From Glycomyces xiaoerkulensis (GTDB taxonomy: Bacteria > Actinomycetota > Actinomycetes > Mycobacteriales > Micromonosporaceae), in contig NZ_PGGV01000029.1 of assembly GCF_002798405.1 (NCBI RefSeq), forward strand, positions 124,001 through 188,000: a DNA stretch of 64,000 bases. Direction: 5' to 3'. Below are positions 29,197 to 42,590 of this stretch, in pieces; the stretch's first letter is position 1, and every line of letters begins with the position of its first letter. The notes under the pieces were generated by a model, which was given only the letters and a program-made list of their open reading frames with translations, was not told where the DNA came from and did not search any database. The position numbers and the translations under genes were made by a program.

Positions 29197-30660
29197 ATGG
29201 AACGCCTGCTGAAGGCCACGATACTAACCGGGGTGCTGCTGGCACCGCTCGCCGCCTGCGGCGGCGGCGACGGCGGCGGCGACGCGGAGGGAGCCGCCGC
29301 CGACCACGCGCAGCCGGAGGTCGCCGAGGACGAGAACGCCGCCAACGAACCGGTCGACCCCGGAGACGACCCACAGTCGACCTTCGCGGTCGACATCGAC
29401 ACCGCCTCCTACGACTTCGCGCGCCGGTCGATCAACGACGGCGACCTGCCGCCCCAGGACATGGTCCGCCCCGAGGAGTTCGTCAACTACTTCGACCAGG
29501 ACTACTCCGAACCCGACGGCAGCGGCTTCTCGGTGTCGGTGGACGGCGCGGAACTGCCCGAGTGGTACTCGGCCGGAGACGCCGACCACGTCATGCGGGT
29601 GGGCCTCCAGACCCGCACCGAATCCGACGCCGCGCGCCGGGACGTGAACCTCACGTTCGTGATCGACGTGTCAGGCTCGATGTCCGGCGACCGCATCCAG
29701 ATCGTCCAGGACTCCCTCCACATGCTCGTCGACGAGCTGCGCCCCACCGACGCGGTCGCCATCGTCACCTACCAGAGCGACTCGGCGGTCCTCAAGGACA
29801 TGACCCAGGTCGGCGACGGCGAGGAGCTGCACGCCGCCGTCGACGACCTGCACGCCGGCGGCAGCACCAATATGCACGCGGGCCTGGTCGACGGCTACGA
29901 GATCGCCGCCGGTGCCTACGAACAGGACAACGACAACCGCGTCATCCTGCTCTCGGACGGCCAGGCGAACGTCGGCCTCACCGAGCACGACGACATCCTG
30001 GAGGACCTCGACGACCCCATCGCCGAGGGCGTCACGCTCCTGACCGTCGGCGTCGGCGACTCCTACAACCAGCGCACGCTGGAGCAGTTGGCCGACAACG
30101 GCGACGGATGGGCCGTCTACTTCGCCACCGCGACCGAGGCCGAACGGGTCTTCTCCGAGCGGCTCACCTCGACGCTCGGCGTGGCCGCCCGCGACGCCAA
30201 GATCCAGGTGACCTTCGCGGAGGCCACCGTCGCCGAATACCGGCTCATCGGCTTCGAGAACCGCGCGCTCGAAGACGACGAGTTCGAGGACGACAGCGTA
30301 GACGGCGGCGAGGTCGGCCCCGGCCACAGCGTGACCGCGCTTTACGCGCTCACGCTCACCGGCGACGCGGGCGACCTGGCCACGGCCGAGGTCCGCTGGC
30401 TCGACCCGGACACCGAGGAGCCGGACACGGCCGAGTCCGCGATCGGCACCGGCGACCTGACAAGCGTCGCCGACGCCGCACCGGCGCTGGGAGTCGACCT
30501 CACCGCCGCGGCCTTCGCGGAGGTGCTGCGCGGCAGCGCCGACGGATTCGACTGCGAAACGCTCCTGCCGGTGGCCGACGACTTCGCCTCGCGCACCGAG
30601 GACCCGGACGTCGGGGAGCTGGCCGAGCTCATCGCGCTCGCCTCCGACCTCGGGGCCTGA
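29197..30660 (+). CDS. VWA-domain lipoprotein, YfbK type
   Basis: This 487-residue protein has a lipoprotein signal (LLAPLAAC, lipidated Cys21) and a Gly/Asp/Glu-rich linker to about residue 60. A YfbK-type N-terminal domain follows (AVDIDTASYDFARRSINDG, VRPEEFVNYF), then a VWA domain with an intact MIDAS motif DVSGSMSG at 157-164. A DUF3520-like C-terminal region begins near 330. Such proteins are exported and membrane-anchored, and bind a divalent metal and a protein partner; their biological role is unclear. The ATG at 29197 has AAGGGA upstream. It stands alone as a transcription unit. Confidence 0.85.
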   Translation: MERLLKATILTGVLLAPLAACGGGDGGGDAEGAAADHAQPEVAEDENAANEPVDPGDDPQSTFAVDIDTASYDFARRSINDGDLPPQDMVRPEEFVNYFDQDYSEPDGSGFSVSVDGAELPEWYSAGDADHVMRVGLQTRTESDAARRDVNLTFVIDVSGSMSGDRIQIVQDSLHMLVDELRPTDAVAIVTYQSDSAVLKDMTQVGDGEELHAAVDDLHAGGSTNMHAGLVDGYEIAAGAYEQDNDNRVILLSDGQANVGLTEHDDILEDLDDPIAEGVTLLTVGVGDSYNQRTLEQLADNGDGWAVYFATATEAERVFSERLTSTLGVAARDAKIQVTFAEATVAEYRLIGFENRALEDDEFEDDSVDGGEVGPGHSVTALYALTLTGDAGDLATAEVRWLDPDTEEPDTAESAIGTGDLTSVADAAPALGVDLTAAAFAEVLRGSADGFDCETLLPVADDFASRTEDPDVGELAELIALASDLGA

Positions 30661-30708
30661 CCGGGATCCCGTCCAGTGCCGCCGGTTCCCTCAGCGGGGA
30701 CCGGCGGC

Positions 30709-31072
30709 TCACCGCCTCCGGCGGACGATGAACAGCGCCTCGAGAAGGACGCGACTCCGGGCGCGCGAGAAGAGGTCCTGCGCGGCCGGCTCCGAGATCG
30801 GCAGCGTGCGGAAACCCCGGTCGCCCACGATGAACGACCGGAGCACGAAGAGGTTCAGCGCGGCGACCGCGAGGAACGGCAAGCCGAGCAGACCGACCCA
30901 GCCGTACCGGAGCAGATCGTTGTCCCCGGTGGCCGATGGCGGCGATTAGGGACGTCAGGCCGACCGCCCAGAATGGAAGACCCAGCCGGGTGGACCAGAC
31001 GGCCCGGCGGTATTGGGGCTGCGCGAGGACCTCGCGCTCGGCGGCGGTGTCGCCGAAACGGGGGCGGGGCAT
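30709..31072 (-). pseudogene. small two-helix membrane protein interrupted by a frameshift
   Basis: From an ATG at 31072, with GAGGAG upstream, the protein reads MPRPRFGDTAAEREVLAQPQ and then a first hydrophobic helix (LPFWAVGLTSLIAAIG). At about 30925-30935 the frame breaks. The adjacent frame continues sensibly with DNDLLRYGWVGLLGLPFLAV, a second helix, and FIVGDRGFRTLPISEP to a stop at 30709. One extra base near the GGTGGCC/CCCC stretch explains it. The restored protein would be about 120 residues with two membrane segments. Either the gene is decayed or the base is a sequencing error. I do not recognise the family. Confidence 0.65.
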
Positions 31073-31165
31073 GGATCTCCTCGGGGCGGTCGTTCAGTCC
31101 GGCCGGGACCGTACCAGGAGGCGTCAGGGTTTCCAGGGCAAACGCCGACCGGATGCGCGTGCGCG

Positions 31166-31198
31166 AAGTGGGCCCGGCGCTTTGCGCCGGGCCCACTT
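31166..31198 (-). terminator. strong hairpin terminator after the secreted nuclease gene
   Basis: A perfect 15-bp inverted repeat, AAGTGGGCCCGGCGC and its complement with a TTT/AAA loop, lies 19 bp beyond the nuclease stop. There is no long U run, as is common for actinomycete terminators. Confidence 0.7.
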
Positions 31199-31216
31199 CC
31201 TACTTCCTATACGGGG

Positions 31217-32236
31217 TCAGATGCTGATCGACCAGTGGTTCAAGGTTCCGGTCGAGCCGCCGTAGTAGGTGTCGGTCACCCGCAGCGTCCAGGTGCCGGA
31301 CCCGTGCTCGCCGGAGAGGTCGACGCCGTAGGTGGTGTCGACGTCGTCCCCGGAGTCGAAGCTCGAGGTCTTCAGCGTGCGGACCGTGCCGTCCGGCGCG
31401 ACCAGGGCGATGGCGATGTCGCCGCGGTAGGGGTGGGCGATGTCGACCGAGACCCGGCTGTCGCTGGAGGCGCTGCGGGAGCAGGACAGCGAGACGCCGG
31501 TGGTCAGCGTCCGGCCCTCGGTGATGGTGGCGGGCCCGTCATAGGAGCCCGAGCAGTCGCCCGATCCGCCTCCGGTGCCGCAGTACGAGCCCAGGTGCGA
31601 CTGGAGCGAGCTGTGCTCGGCCGAGTCGACGCTGAGGTCGTAGAGATGCTTCACGTGGATCCAGGCCTTGACGTAGTCGCAGCGCACCGACGTGTTCGAC
31701 GGCATCCACTCGGCAGGGTCGTCGGAGCCCTTGGAGCTGTTGGACGATCGGCTCGCGATCCACAGTTGCGGCGAGTCGATGTCGTTGGCGAAGGCCTGCC
31801 GCTGGGAGGTGCTCCAGGCCCAGGCGCCCGAACCCCAGGCTTCGTGGAGGGCCACCACGTGGTCGATGGTGGCGTTCGAGACCGAGCTGGTCCAGGTGCC
31901 GTCGAAATCGGACTGCCACGTGCCGGAGTCGGGCTGGCAGTCCGAGCCGGTCTCGACGTTCGAGCCGTCGCGCGACAGGACGTACTGGCGGGCGGTGCAG
32001 CCGCCGCCGACGCCGGACCAGTGCGGGAACAGGCTGCGGTCGTAGCTGGAGTTGTGGGACTCCGGGGCGACGGTGAGGCCGTCGAGTTCGGCCTGCGCGG
32101 TCGAAGCCGACGGGATGCCCGGTGGCCGGACCGCTTCGGCGGGGGAGGTGTAGACGGTGAGGGCCGCGGTCAGGGCGATGACCGATGCCGCGGCCAATGC
32201 GAGGGCGCGACGCGCCGAATGCCGTGGGATGCGCAT
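31217..32236 (-). CDS. secreted HNH-type nuclease (DUF1524) with C-terminal P-domain
   Basis: The 339-residue protein has a Sec signal peptide (RRALALAAASVIALTAAL, cleavage near SPAEA at 31-35). It has a DUF1524/GmrSD-C-type HNH core at about 50-220: NATIDHVVALHEAWGSGAW with the DH pair, then LWIASRSSNSSKGSDDPAEW and MPSNTSVRCDYVKAWI. A proprotein-convertase P-domain follows at about 235-339 (DIAHPYRGDIAIALVAPDGT to LNHWSISI). Secreted nucleases of this type are common in actinomycetes and degrade extracellular DNA. The P-domain is usually found with proteases, so its presence here is unusual. I chose the ATG at 32236 with AGGAG upstream. Confidence 0.85.
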   Translation of the reverse strand: MRIPRHSARRALALAAASVIALTAALTVYTSPAEAVRPPGIPSASTAQAELDGLTVAPESHNSSYDRSLFPHWSGVGGGCTARQYVLSRDGSNVETGSDCQPDSGTWQSDFDGTWTSSVSNATIDHVVALHEAWGSGAWAWSTSQRQAFANDIDSPQLWIASRSSNSSKGSDDPAEWMPSNTSVRCDYVKAWIHVKHLYDLSVDSAEHSSLQSHLGSYCGTGGGSGDCSGSYDGPATITEGRTLTTGVSLSCSRSASSDSRVSVDIAHPYRGDIAIALVAPDGTVRTLKTSSFDSGDDVDTTYGVDLSGEHGSGTWTLRVTDTYYGGSTGTLNHWSISI

Positions 32237-32539
32237 TGTTCGTACTCCTGCGGGGGATTGCGGCGGATGCGGAGGGAAAACCACATGAGCGACGTATCGG
32301 TGACAGTCACTCGAATCGAGCGAATCATGGGATGATTGATCCGGTCAAGGCCCGGGTCGAGTGTTCACGCGTCATACATGCACGAATCACCGTCGATCGA
32401 CCGAATCGCAACCCGACGTCCGGCAGGGGTTGGGCCTCGACCTCCACCCGCCGAAGTGATCCACTGTCCGGGCCGGTCACCTGCCGATGGTCCACGGGCC
32501 CCGTGGATCACCTCGACGGGTGCGGCCGGGGCTGCGCGG
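32237..32539. other. intergenic region carrying dispersed repeat units
   Basis: The 303 bp between the nuclease start and the 3' end of the next minus-strand gene hold no gene. The first part should contain the nuclease promoter. The second part contains an imperfect inverted pair, 32445-32464 and 32503-32522 (18 of 20 positions matching after inversion). It is made of the same unit that forms the 33-bp arrays after hutH. Confidence 0.7.
32445..32522. repeat. inverted pair of dispersed repeat units
   Basis: CACCCGCCGAAGTGATCCAC at 32445 faces GTGGATCACCTCGACGGGTG at 32503; the reverse complement of the second matches the first at 18 of 20 bases. Both match the 3' half of the 33-bp units at 13834-14030. 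The pair can form a stem downstream of the 32540 gene stop and may work as a terminator. Confidence 0.7.
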
Positions 32540-33490
32540 CTACTCCACCTCGCGCCTCGGGCTGAGCCGGTCGACCAGCCATACGTCGACCAGGTCGTTG
32601 ACCACCGTCAAGACCGGCTCGTCGGCATCCTCGAGCGCTTCGCCGTCGGTGCGCCCGATGACCGCGTACATCAGGAAGTGGCCGTAGGCGTTGTAGCCCA
32701 GCATGGTCTTGGCGTGACCGAGCTCGGCGCCGTCGCCTTCCGTGCGCATGGCGGCGAAGCCGCCTTCGAGGCCGTCCTCGATCGACTCGCGGAGCGCCTC
32801 GGCCTCCTCGGCGTCGCCGAGATTGAGCACGCCGGCGGTGGCGGCGTACTCCCCGTCCGGGCCGACCACGGTCGCCCGCACCGCCTGCGTGCAGTCGGCG
32901 TCGGACAGCAGCTCGGCCAGCGCGTCGAGAGCGGCCTCGGCGCAGTCCTCCAGTTCGTCGGTCGCGAGGACCTGGTAGGCGCCCGCGGCCCCGTCGGGCG
33001 TGATCGAGTCGTCCTCGAACAGTTCGGAGGCCGTCAGCGGCTCGGGGTCGGTCTCGCGCTGCTCGACCGGATCGACCACCTCCGGGGCGGATTCCGGGTC
33101 CTCCTCGGCGGACGCCTGCGGTTCGTCGGTCTCCGGCGACGGCGGCACGGCGACCGGGGCGCCGTCGCCTTCGCGCAGCACGATGTAGGCGCCCGCACTG
33201 CAGGCGGCCACGACCGCGAGGCCGGTGACGACCGCGAGCGCGATCATCCACCAGCGGGTGCGGCGGCGCGCCCGGTAGGCGGCGCGGCGGAGGGGCCGGG
33301 AGGCCTGTATCCGCTCCAGTTGCGTCTCCAGGTCGTCTTCGCCGGCCTGCCGGGACAGGTCGTCGGGGCCGGGTCGCTTCGCCGTGGTGGTGTCGTACGC
33401 GCGGTCGATGCGACTCGCCCAGTCGGGTTCCTCGCCCGCTCGGCGTTGCCGGTGCTGCGGGACACCGAAGGGGGACGGGCCGTGTGCCAT
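32540..33490 (-). CDS. membrane-anchored protein of unknown function
   Basis: The 316-residue protein has a charged cytoplasmic N-terminal region (residues 1-79) and one membrane helix at about 80-104 (WWMIALAVVTGLAVVAACSA). An acidic, proline-rich stalk runs to about 165, followed by an extracellular alpha/beta domain (YQVLATDELEDCAEAALDAL to VVNDLVDVWLVDRLSPRREV). Paired cysteines in the outer domain (DCAEA and DADCTQAV) may form a disulphide. I recognise the architecture from actinomycete hypothetical proteins but cannot assign a function. I chose the ATG at 33490; the frame stays open upstream but with no protein-like features. Confidence 0.75.
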   Translation of the reverse strand: MAHGPSPFGVPQHRQRRAGEEPDWASRIDRAYDTTTAKRPGPDDLSRQAGEDDLETQLERIQASRPLRRAAYRARRRTRWWMIALAVVTGLAVVAACSAGAYIVLREGDGAPVAVPPSPETDEPQASAEEDPESAPEVVDPVEQRETDPEPLTASELFEDDSITPDGAAGAYQVLATDELEDCAEAALDALAELLSDADCTQAVRATVVGPDGEYAATAGVLNLGDAEEAEALRESIEDGLEGGFAAMRTEGDGAELGHAKTMLGYNAYGHFLMYAVIGRTDGEALEDADEPVLTVVNDLVDVWLVDRLSPRREVE

Positions 33491-33677
33491 AGCCGGAGCA
33501 TAGCGGCTGAGGCCGCCGAAACCGTGGATCCCACTTCCGAGGAAGTGTCGCGTCGCGTCGAATCGGCCTGCTATGAAACCACAGTGACTCCGGACCACCA
33601 TTGCATCGCGAGTGCATGGCCGAGTTCACGGGCGATGCGGGCGGGACGGGGCCCGGCGGCGGGTGACAATGGTCGGC

Positions 33678-34289
33678 ATGTCGGAAGGCCCAGTCGAGCA
33701 GCCAGAGCATTATTTCAGTGAGCGGCCCGCCGTCGGCGACCGCGAGCGCGTCGTCGAGTTCGAACTCGACGGTGTCGGGTACGAGTTGACCGCCTCCACC
33801 GGCGTCTTCTCCGGGACGCGACTCGACCCGGGGACGAGCGTGCTCCTCCGCAAGGTGGTGCCGCCGGACGCCGCCGGTGTCTTCCTGGACCTGGGCTGCG
33901 GATACGGGCCGATCAGCGCCGTGCTGGCGCGGCGGCCGGACGCCGAGGTGTGGGCGGTGGACGTCAATCGGCGTGCGCTGGAGCTGACGCGGCGGAACAC
34001 CGACCGGTCCCCGGGTACGGTCCACGTCGCGACGCCCCGGGAGGTCCCCGAGGCGGTGCGGTTCGACGAGATCTGGTCGAACCCGCCGATCAAGGTGGGC
34101 AAGGCCGCCCTGCACGAGCTGCTGGCGACCTGGTTGCCGCGCCTGACCGACGACGGCGTGGCCTGGCTGGTCGTGTCCAAACACCTGGGTGCCGACTCGC
34201 TGTCGCGGTGGCTCGCCGACCGCGATTGGTCGGTGGAGAAGCACGCCAGCGCCAAGGGTTTCCGCATCCTGCGCGTCTCCCGGACCTAG
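33678..34289 (+). CDS. class I SAM-dependent methyltransferase, RsmC/RlmG-like small domain
   Basis: The 203-residue protein starts MSEGPVEQPEHYFSERPAV. It has the SAM-binding motif I in VFLDLGCGYGPISAVLARR, an acidic motif II (VWAVDVNRRALELTRRN), and the N-P-P-I motif in EIWSNPPIKVGKAALHELL, which marks amino-methylation of a nucleobase in RNA or DNA. RsmC and RlmG, which carry a second inactive domain, methylate G1207 of 16S and G1835 of 23S rRNA; single-domain actinomycete forms like this are not well studied. An ATG at 33669 is an alternative start. Confidence 0.85.
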   Translation: MSEGPVEQPEHYFSERPAVGDRERVVEFELDGVGYELTASTGVFSGTRLDPGTSVLLRKVVPPDAAGVFLDLGCGYGPISAVLARRPDAEVWAVDVNRRALELTRRNTDRSPGTVHVATPREVPEAVRFDEIWSNPPIKVGKAALHELLATWLPRLTDDGVAWLVVSKHLGADSLSRWLADRDWSVEKHASAKGFRILRVSRT

Positions 34290-34382
34290 GACCGCTTCGC
34301 GCACAGTCGGTGTCCGGATGTTGACATCGGTGTTGCCATCGCCGCGAGTAGTGAACTAGGGTGGACCCCGTAAGCGACCCAC

Positions 34383-34469
34383 CCACGGGAGCCCGATGCA
34401 TCGGGCTGAGAGGGGACTCGGTAGTCCCGACCGTCGAACCTGATCCAGATCATGCTGGCGCAGGGAGAA
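34383..34469 (+). promoter_or_regulatory. TPP riboswitch (THI element)
   Basis: The stretch contains the conserved THI-box signatures: GGGAGCCCGATGCATCGGGC, then CTGAGAGGGG with the CUGAGA core, a GGTAGTCCC/ACC arm, and CGAACCTGATCCAGATCATG followed by CTGGCGCAGGGA. These form the pyrimidine- and pyrophosphate-sensing arms that bind thiamine pyrophosphate. The 3' strand runs straight into GGGAGAAGGAG, the thiE ribosome site, which suggests control of translation start by hiding the site when TPP is bound. It precedes a six-gene thi operon. Confidence 0.95.
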
Positions 34470-34475
34470 GGAGAT

Positions 34476-35149
34476 ATGAACGCTGCATCGCTACCCAGGC
34501 TCCACGTCATCACCGACACTCGCGACGGGGCCGATCCGATCGCCGTCGCCGCGGCCGCCCTCGAAGCCGGGGCCCGTCTGATCCAGGTCCGCCCGGAGGA
34601 CCACTACAGCGACCGCGCCGCCTTCGACCTCGCCGCCTCGCTGGCCGAGCGCTGCGATGAGCACGGGGCACGGTGCCTGGTCAATGACCGGGTCCACATC
34701 GCACAGGCGGTGGGCGCCGACGGCGTCCACCTCGGCGACGACGACCTCCCGGTCGACATCGTCCGGCGCCTCCTGCCCGCCGCGGTTATCGGCGGCACCT
34801 GCCGCGAACCCGAGGCCGCGCGCGCCGCCCGCCGCGCCGGCGCCGATTACCTCGGCGTCGGGCCGGTCTACGACACCGGCACCAAGAACGGGCTGCCGCC
34901 GGCCATCGGCCTTGACGGGCTCGCCGCGGTCTGCGCGGCGGTCGAGCTCCCGGTCATCGCCATCGGCGGCATCGACGCCGAGCGCGCCGGGGAGTGCCGT
35001 TCCGCCGGCGCCCACGGCGTCGCCGTGGTCGGCGCGATCTCGGGCGCCGACAATCCCAAACGCGCCACCGCCGAGCTGCTCGAGGCCGTCGGTGAGGACG
35101 TGGCGCAGTCCGGTTCGAGCCGTGGCGGGCGACGGGCGGGCGAGCGGTT

Positions 35150-35165
<16 letters not shown>
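34476..35165 (+). CDS. thiE: thiamine-phosphate synthase
   Basis: ThiE joins the pyrimidine pyrophosphate to the thiazole phosphate. The 229-residue TIM-barrel protein has LIQVRPEDHYSDRAAFDLAA, CLVNDRVHIAQAVGADGVHL and HLGDDDLPVD, then YLGVGPVYDTGTKNG and VIAIGGIDAERAGE, all family signatures. A GGGAGAAGGAG ribosome site follows directly from the TPP riboswitch. The last 16 bp overlap thiO, and the C-terminal tail (SGSSRGGRRAGERLCALP) is unusual and low in complexity. Confidence 0.94.
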
Positions 35166-39568
<4,403 letters not shown>

Positions 39569-39822
39569 ACCAGCGCGGGCGCACGTGTATCCGAGGTCAC
39601 GGTGGCCGCCGTCGAGGGGCCGCCGATGACCTCGTAAACTAGGTAGCCGTTGTTCGAGTGCCGTCGTCACGAGGCGCTGTCCAACGAATCCCGCCGAGCC
39701 GGACCGGTCCGCGGCGCGCAAGAGCGGCCGAGGCCGATCGGCAGGCCCGGTGGGATTCAGGCGGTCCCGCGAACGTCTCCGCGGGGTTCGTTCCACACCG
39801 ACAACGAAAGCTAGGTAATCCT

Positions 39823-40266
39823 GTGCGCACGTACAGCCCGAAGCCGGACGACATCGACCGGCAGTGGCTCGTGATCGACGCGACCGACGTGGTGTTGGGT
39901 CGGCTCGCGACGCACGCAGCCCAACTGCTCCGGGGCAAGCACAAGCCCATGTTCGCTCCGAACACCGACACCGGCGACTACGTCATCGTGGTCAACGCCG
40001 AAAAGGTCGTCCTAACCCGCAACAAGCTGCAGAACAAGAAGGCCTACCGCCACTCCGGCTATCCGGGCGGCCTCAAGGAGCAGACCTACGCGGACCTGAT
40101 GGAGAAGGCCCCGCACAAGGTCGTCGAGAAGGCCGTCCGCGGCATGCTGCCGAAGACCAAGCTCGGCCGCTCCATGATCAAGAAGCTGAAGGTGTACACC
40201 GGCCCCGGCCACCCGCACGCCGCCCAGCAGCCGCAGCCGTACGAGATCACGAAGGTCGCGCAGTAG
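39823..40266 (+). CDS. rplM: 50S ribosomal protein L13
   Basis: L13 is an early 50S assembly protein. The 147-residue product starts with GTG ([20 protein letters not shown]) and has [20 protein letters not shown], the family signature [20 protein letters not shown], and [13 protein letters not shown] near the end. The 254 bp upstream contain a TAAACT/TAGGTA region at about 39636-39645 that may be the promoter and otherwise no gene. The frame is open upstream but not protein-like. Confidence 0.96.
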   Translation: MRTYSPKPDDIDRQWLVIDATDVVLGRLATHAAQLLRGKHKPMFAPNTDTGDYVIVVNAEKVVLTRNKLQNKKAYRHSGYPGGLKEQTYADLMEKAPHKVVEKAVRGMLPKTKLGRSMIKKLKVYTGPGHPHAAQQPQPYEITKVAQ

Positions 40267-40292
40267 GCGCGGGCGAAGGAGATTTGACAACC

Positions 40293-40826
40293 GTGAGCGA
40301 AGAGAACCAGGTCCCCGAGGCCGCCGAAACCGACGAGGCCGCCGCGGCTCCCGAGGCCCCCGCCGAAGCGCCCGCCGCCGAGGTCCCCGCGGACGTGGCC
40401 GCGGCCCCGCCCGTGCCGACCATCCCGGCCGTGCCCGCCGACCGGCCGATCCAGACCGTCGGCCGCCGCAAGCGCGCCATCGCCCGCGTCCGCCTGGTCC
40501 CGGGCAGCGGCAAGTACCTCATCAACGGCAAGACCATCGATGACTACTTCCCGAGCAAGGTCCACCAGCAGACCGTGGCCGAGCCGTTCGTGACCGTCGA
40601 GGCCGGCGACAGCTTCGACGTGCTGGTCAACATCTCCGGCGGCGGCCCCACCGGTCAGGCCGGCGCGCTGCGCCTGGCCATCGCCAGGGCCTTGGCCGAG
40701 GTCGACCCGAACATGCGCCCGGCGCTGAAGTCCGCCGGTTTCCTCACCCGCGACGCGCGCGAGAAGGAAAGCAAGAAGTACGGCCTCAAGAAGGCCCGCA
40801 AGGCGCCGCAGTACTCCAAGCGCTAG
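40293..40826 (+). CDS. rpsI: 30S ribosomal protein S9
   Basis: S9 reaches the P-site tRNA with its C-terminal tail. The conserved domain starts at about residue 50 ([20 protein letters not shown]) and ends with [11 protein letters not shown], the universal tail. It is preceded by an acidic alanine/proline-rich extension of about 45 residues, as in many actinomycetes. I chose the GTG at 40293, ten bases after GGAGA; an in-frame TTG at 40284 is too close to that ribosome site. It is co-transcribed with rplM. Confidence 0.95.
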   Translation: MSEENQVPEAAETDEAAAAPEAPAEAPAAEVPADVAAAPPVPTIPAVPADRPIQTVGRRKRAIARVRLVPGSGKYLINGKTIDDYFPSKVHQQTVAEPFVTVEAGDSFDVLVNISGGGPTGQAGALRLAIARALAEVDPNMRPALKSAGFLTRDAREKESKKYGLKKARKAPQYSKR

Positions 40827-40830
40827 CGTC

Positions 40831-40857
40831 GCGTTCCCCGTCCGCGGGGGAACACGC
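40831..40857 (+). terminator. hairpin after rpsI
   Basis: GCGTTCCCCG and CGGGGGAACACGC form a GC-rich stem 5 bp after the rpsI stop. A second, longer hairpin at 40875-40904 follows it. Confidence 0.6.
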
Positions 40858-40874
40858 TAGTCTGCAATTGCGAC

Positions 40875-40904
40875 GGGGCTGCCGAGGACAACCTCGGCGG
40901 CCCC
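40875..40904 (+). terminator. terminator between rpsI and glmM
   Basis: GGGGCTGCCGAGG and CCTCGGCGGCCCC form a 13-bp stem with one G-U pair around an ACAA loop, followed by GATTCTTCTG. It could end the rplM-rpsI transcript or lie in the leader of glmM, which starts 46 bp downstream. Confidence 0.65.
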
Positions 40905-40950
40905 GATTCTTCTGTCGCCACAAAGCCAGCGAACCTAGAGGTAGCAGACC

Positions 40951-42285
40951 GTGACACGACTGTTCGGCACCGACGGCGTCCGAGGACGGGCCAACGACGA
41001 CCTCACCCCGGAGCTGGCGCTCCGGCTCAATACGGCGGCCGCCCGCGTGCTCGGCGCCGGATCCGGCGACCGCCCGACCGTCGTGATCGGCCGCGACCCG
41101 CGCGCCTCCGGCGAGATGCTCCAGGCCGCCTCCGCCGCCGGCCTCGCCGCCGCCGGAGCCGAGGTCGTCGACCTGGGAGTCCTGCCCACCCCGGCGGTCG
41201 CGCACCTGACCGCCGCGACCGGCGCCGCCTTCGGCGTCATGATCTCCGCCTCCCACAACCCCATGCCCGACAACGGCATCAAGTTCTTCGCCGCCGGCGG
41301 CCGGAAGCTCCCCGACGAGATCGAGGACGCGATCGAGCGGGCCATGGACGAGCCCGCGCCCCTGCCGCAGGGCTCGGGCATCGGCCGCATCCGCAGCGGC
41401 GAGAACGCCGTCGAGACCTACATCGACCACCTGGTGGCCGCCTGCCCCAACTCGCTGGACGGCCTCAGGATCGTCATCGACCCCGCCAACGGCGCCGCCA
41501 CCCACGCCGCGCCCGAGGCGCTGCGCCGCGCCGGAGCCGAGGTCATGGCGATCAACGCCGCCCCCGACGGGCTCAACATCAACCAGGACTGCGGCTCGAC
41601 CCACATCGACGGGCTGCGCGAGGCCGTGGTCGCCCACCGCGCCGACGCCGGCATCGCCCTCGACGGCGACGCCGACCGGTGCCTCGCGGTCGACGCCGAA
41701 GGCAGGATCGTCGACGGCGACGCGATCATGGCGATCCTGGCGCTGGCCCTGCGCGAGTCCGGCGAGCTGGCGGGGGAGACCCTCGTCACCACGGTGATGA
41801 GCAACCTGGGCCTCCATCAGGCGATGGCCGCCGCCGGCATCCACCTCGAGACCACCAAGGTCGGCGACCGCTACGTCCTGGAGAGGCTGGCCGAGGGCGG
41901 GTTCTCCCTCGGCGGCGAGCAGTCCGGGCACATCGTCATGTCCGACCACGCCACCACCGGCGACGGGACCCTGACCGCCCTGATGCTGCTGGCGCGCGTG
42001 GCCGCGACCGGGCGCGACCTGGCCGAGCTGGCCTCGGTGTTCACCGCGGCTCCGCAGGTGCTCATCAACGTCCGCGTCCCCGACAAGACCGTGATCGAGG
42101 CCGAGGTGGTGCGCTCGACGGTGGCCGAATGGCAGCGCAAGCTCGGTTCCGAAGGGCGTGTCCTCCTGCGGCCATCGGGCACCGAACCGCTGGTCAGGGT
42201 CATGGTCGAGGCCGCGGAGGAACCGGTGGCCCGGTCGGTCGCCGCCGAGCTGGCCGCGGTGGTGGAGAACGCCCTCGTGCCCTGA
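40951..42285 (+). CDS. glmM: phosphoglucosamine mutase
   Basis: GlmM converts glucosamine-6-phosphate to glucosamine-1-phosphate, supplying GlmU (47192) for peptidoglycan precursors. The 444-residue protein starts with GTG ([17 protein letters not shown]). It has the phosphoserine loop [17 protein letters not shown], the metal loop [13 protein letters not shown], the sugar loop GGEQSGHIV and the phosphate-binding [15 protein letters not shown]. All active-site elements are intact. GAGGTAG is the likely ribosome site. Confidence 0.96.
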   Translation: MTRLFGTDGVRGRANDDLTPELALRLNTAAARVLGAGSGDRPTVVIGRDPRASGEMLQAASAAGLAAAGAEVVDLGVLPTPAVAHLTAATGAAFGVMISASHNPMPDNGIKFFAAGGRKLPDEIEDAIERAMDEPAPLPQGSGIGRIRSGENAVETYIDHLVAACPNSLDGLRIVIDPANGAATHAAPEALRRAGAEVMAINAAPDGLNINQDCGSTHIDGLREAVVAHRADAGIALDGDADRCLAVDAEGRIVDGDAIMAILALALRESGELAGETLVTTVMSNLGLHQAMAAAGIHLETTKVGDRYVLERLAEGGFSLGGEQSGHIVMSDHATTGDGTLTALMLLARVAATGRDLAELASVFTAAPQVLINVRVPDKTVIEAEVVRSTVAEWQRKLGSEGRVLLRPSGTEPLVRVMVEAAEEPVARSVAAELAAVVENALVP

Positions 42286-42319
42286 TCCCGTGCGGCGCGA
42301 CGGGTGGCGCTATCCTTGA

Positions 42320-42343
42320 GCGGGCCGCCGAGCGGCGGCCCGC
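42320..42343 (+). terminator. probable glmM terminator
   Basis: GCGGGCCGCCG and CGGCGGCCCGC form an 11-bp stem with a minimal loop, 34 bp after the glmM stop and 41 bp before the tRNA gene. There is no U run. Confidence 0.5.
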
Positions 42344-42383
42344 GACGGCCCATGGTGCTGTGCTCACGGCACCACGCGGCCGG

Positions 42384-42458
42384 TGGCCCATGGTGTAAGC
42401 GGCAACACTACTGATTTTGGTTCAGTCATTCCAGGTTCGAGTCCTGGTGGGCCAGCCA
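42384..42458 (+). tRNA. tRNA-Gln (anticodon TTG)
   Basis: The 72-nt body ends with an encoded CCA. The acceptor stem TGGCCCA pairs with TGGGCCA over seven base pairs. The anticodon arm ACTGA-TTTTGGT-TCAGT carries anticodon TTG, which reads CAA for glutamine. The T arm CCAGG-TTCGAGT-CCTGG is perfect. Discriminator base is G at 42455. Confidence 0.96.
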
Positions 42459-42540
42459 GTGATTCGAATACGAACCACGGGGCCGCTCGTAGTCTAAGTT
42501 CGGCTCGTGCGGTACTCCGGAAGCCTGACCGGAAGCGTGC

Positions 42541-42590
42541 AAATGTAAATGTCGCTCCCTGAAATGTAAAGTCGGGCGGTTAACATTTAC
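42541..42590. repeat. AAATGTAAA repeats downstream of tRNA-Gln
   Basis: AAATGTAAA occurs at 42541 and 42562, and ACATTTAC at 42583 is inverted relative to GTAAATGT at 42545. The patch is AT-rich against the local background and lies between the tRNA gene and a start-less reading frame. Function is unknown. Confidence 0.5.

Noticed and set aside
39658-39822. N-terminal extension of L13 from an ATG or GTG upstream
   Set aside because: The upstream codons are Arg/Ala-rich and unrelated to L13, while the GTG at 39823 gives the exact family start.
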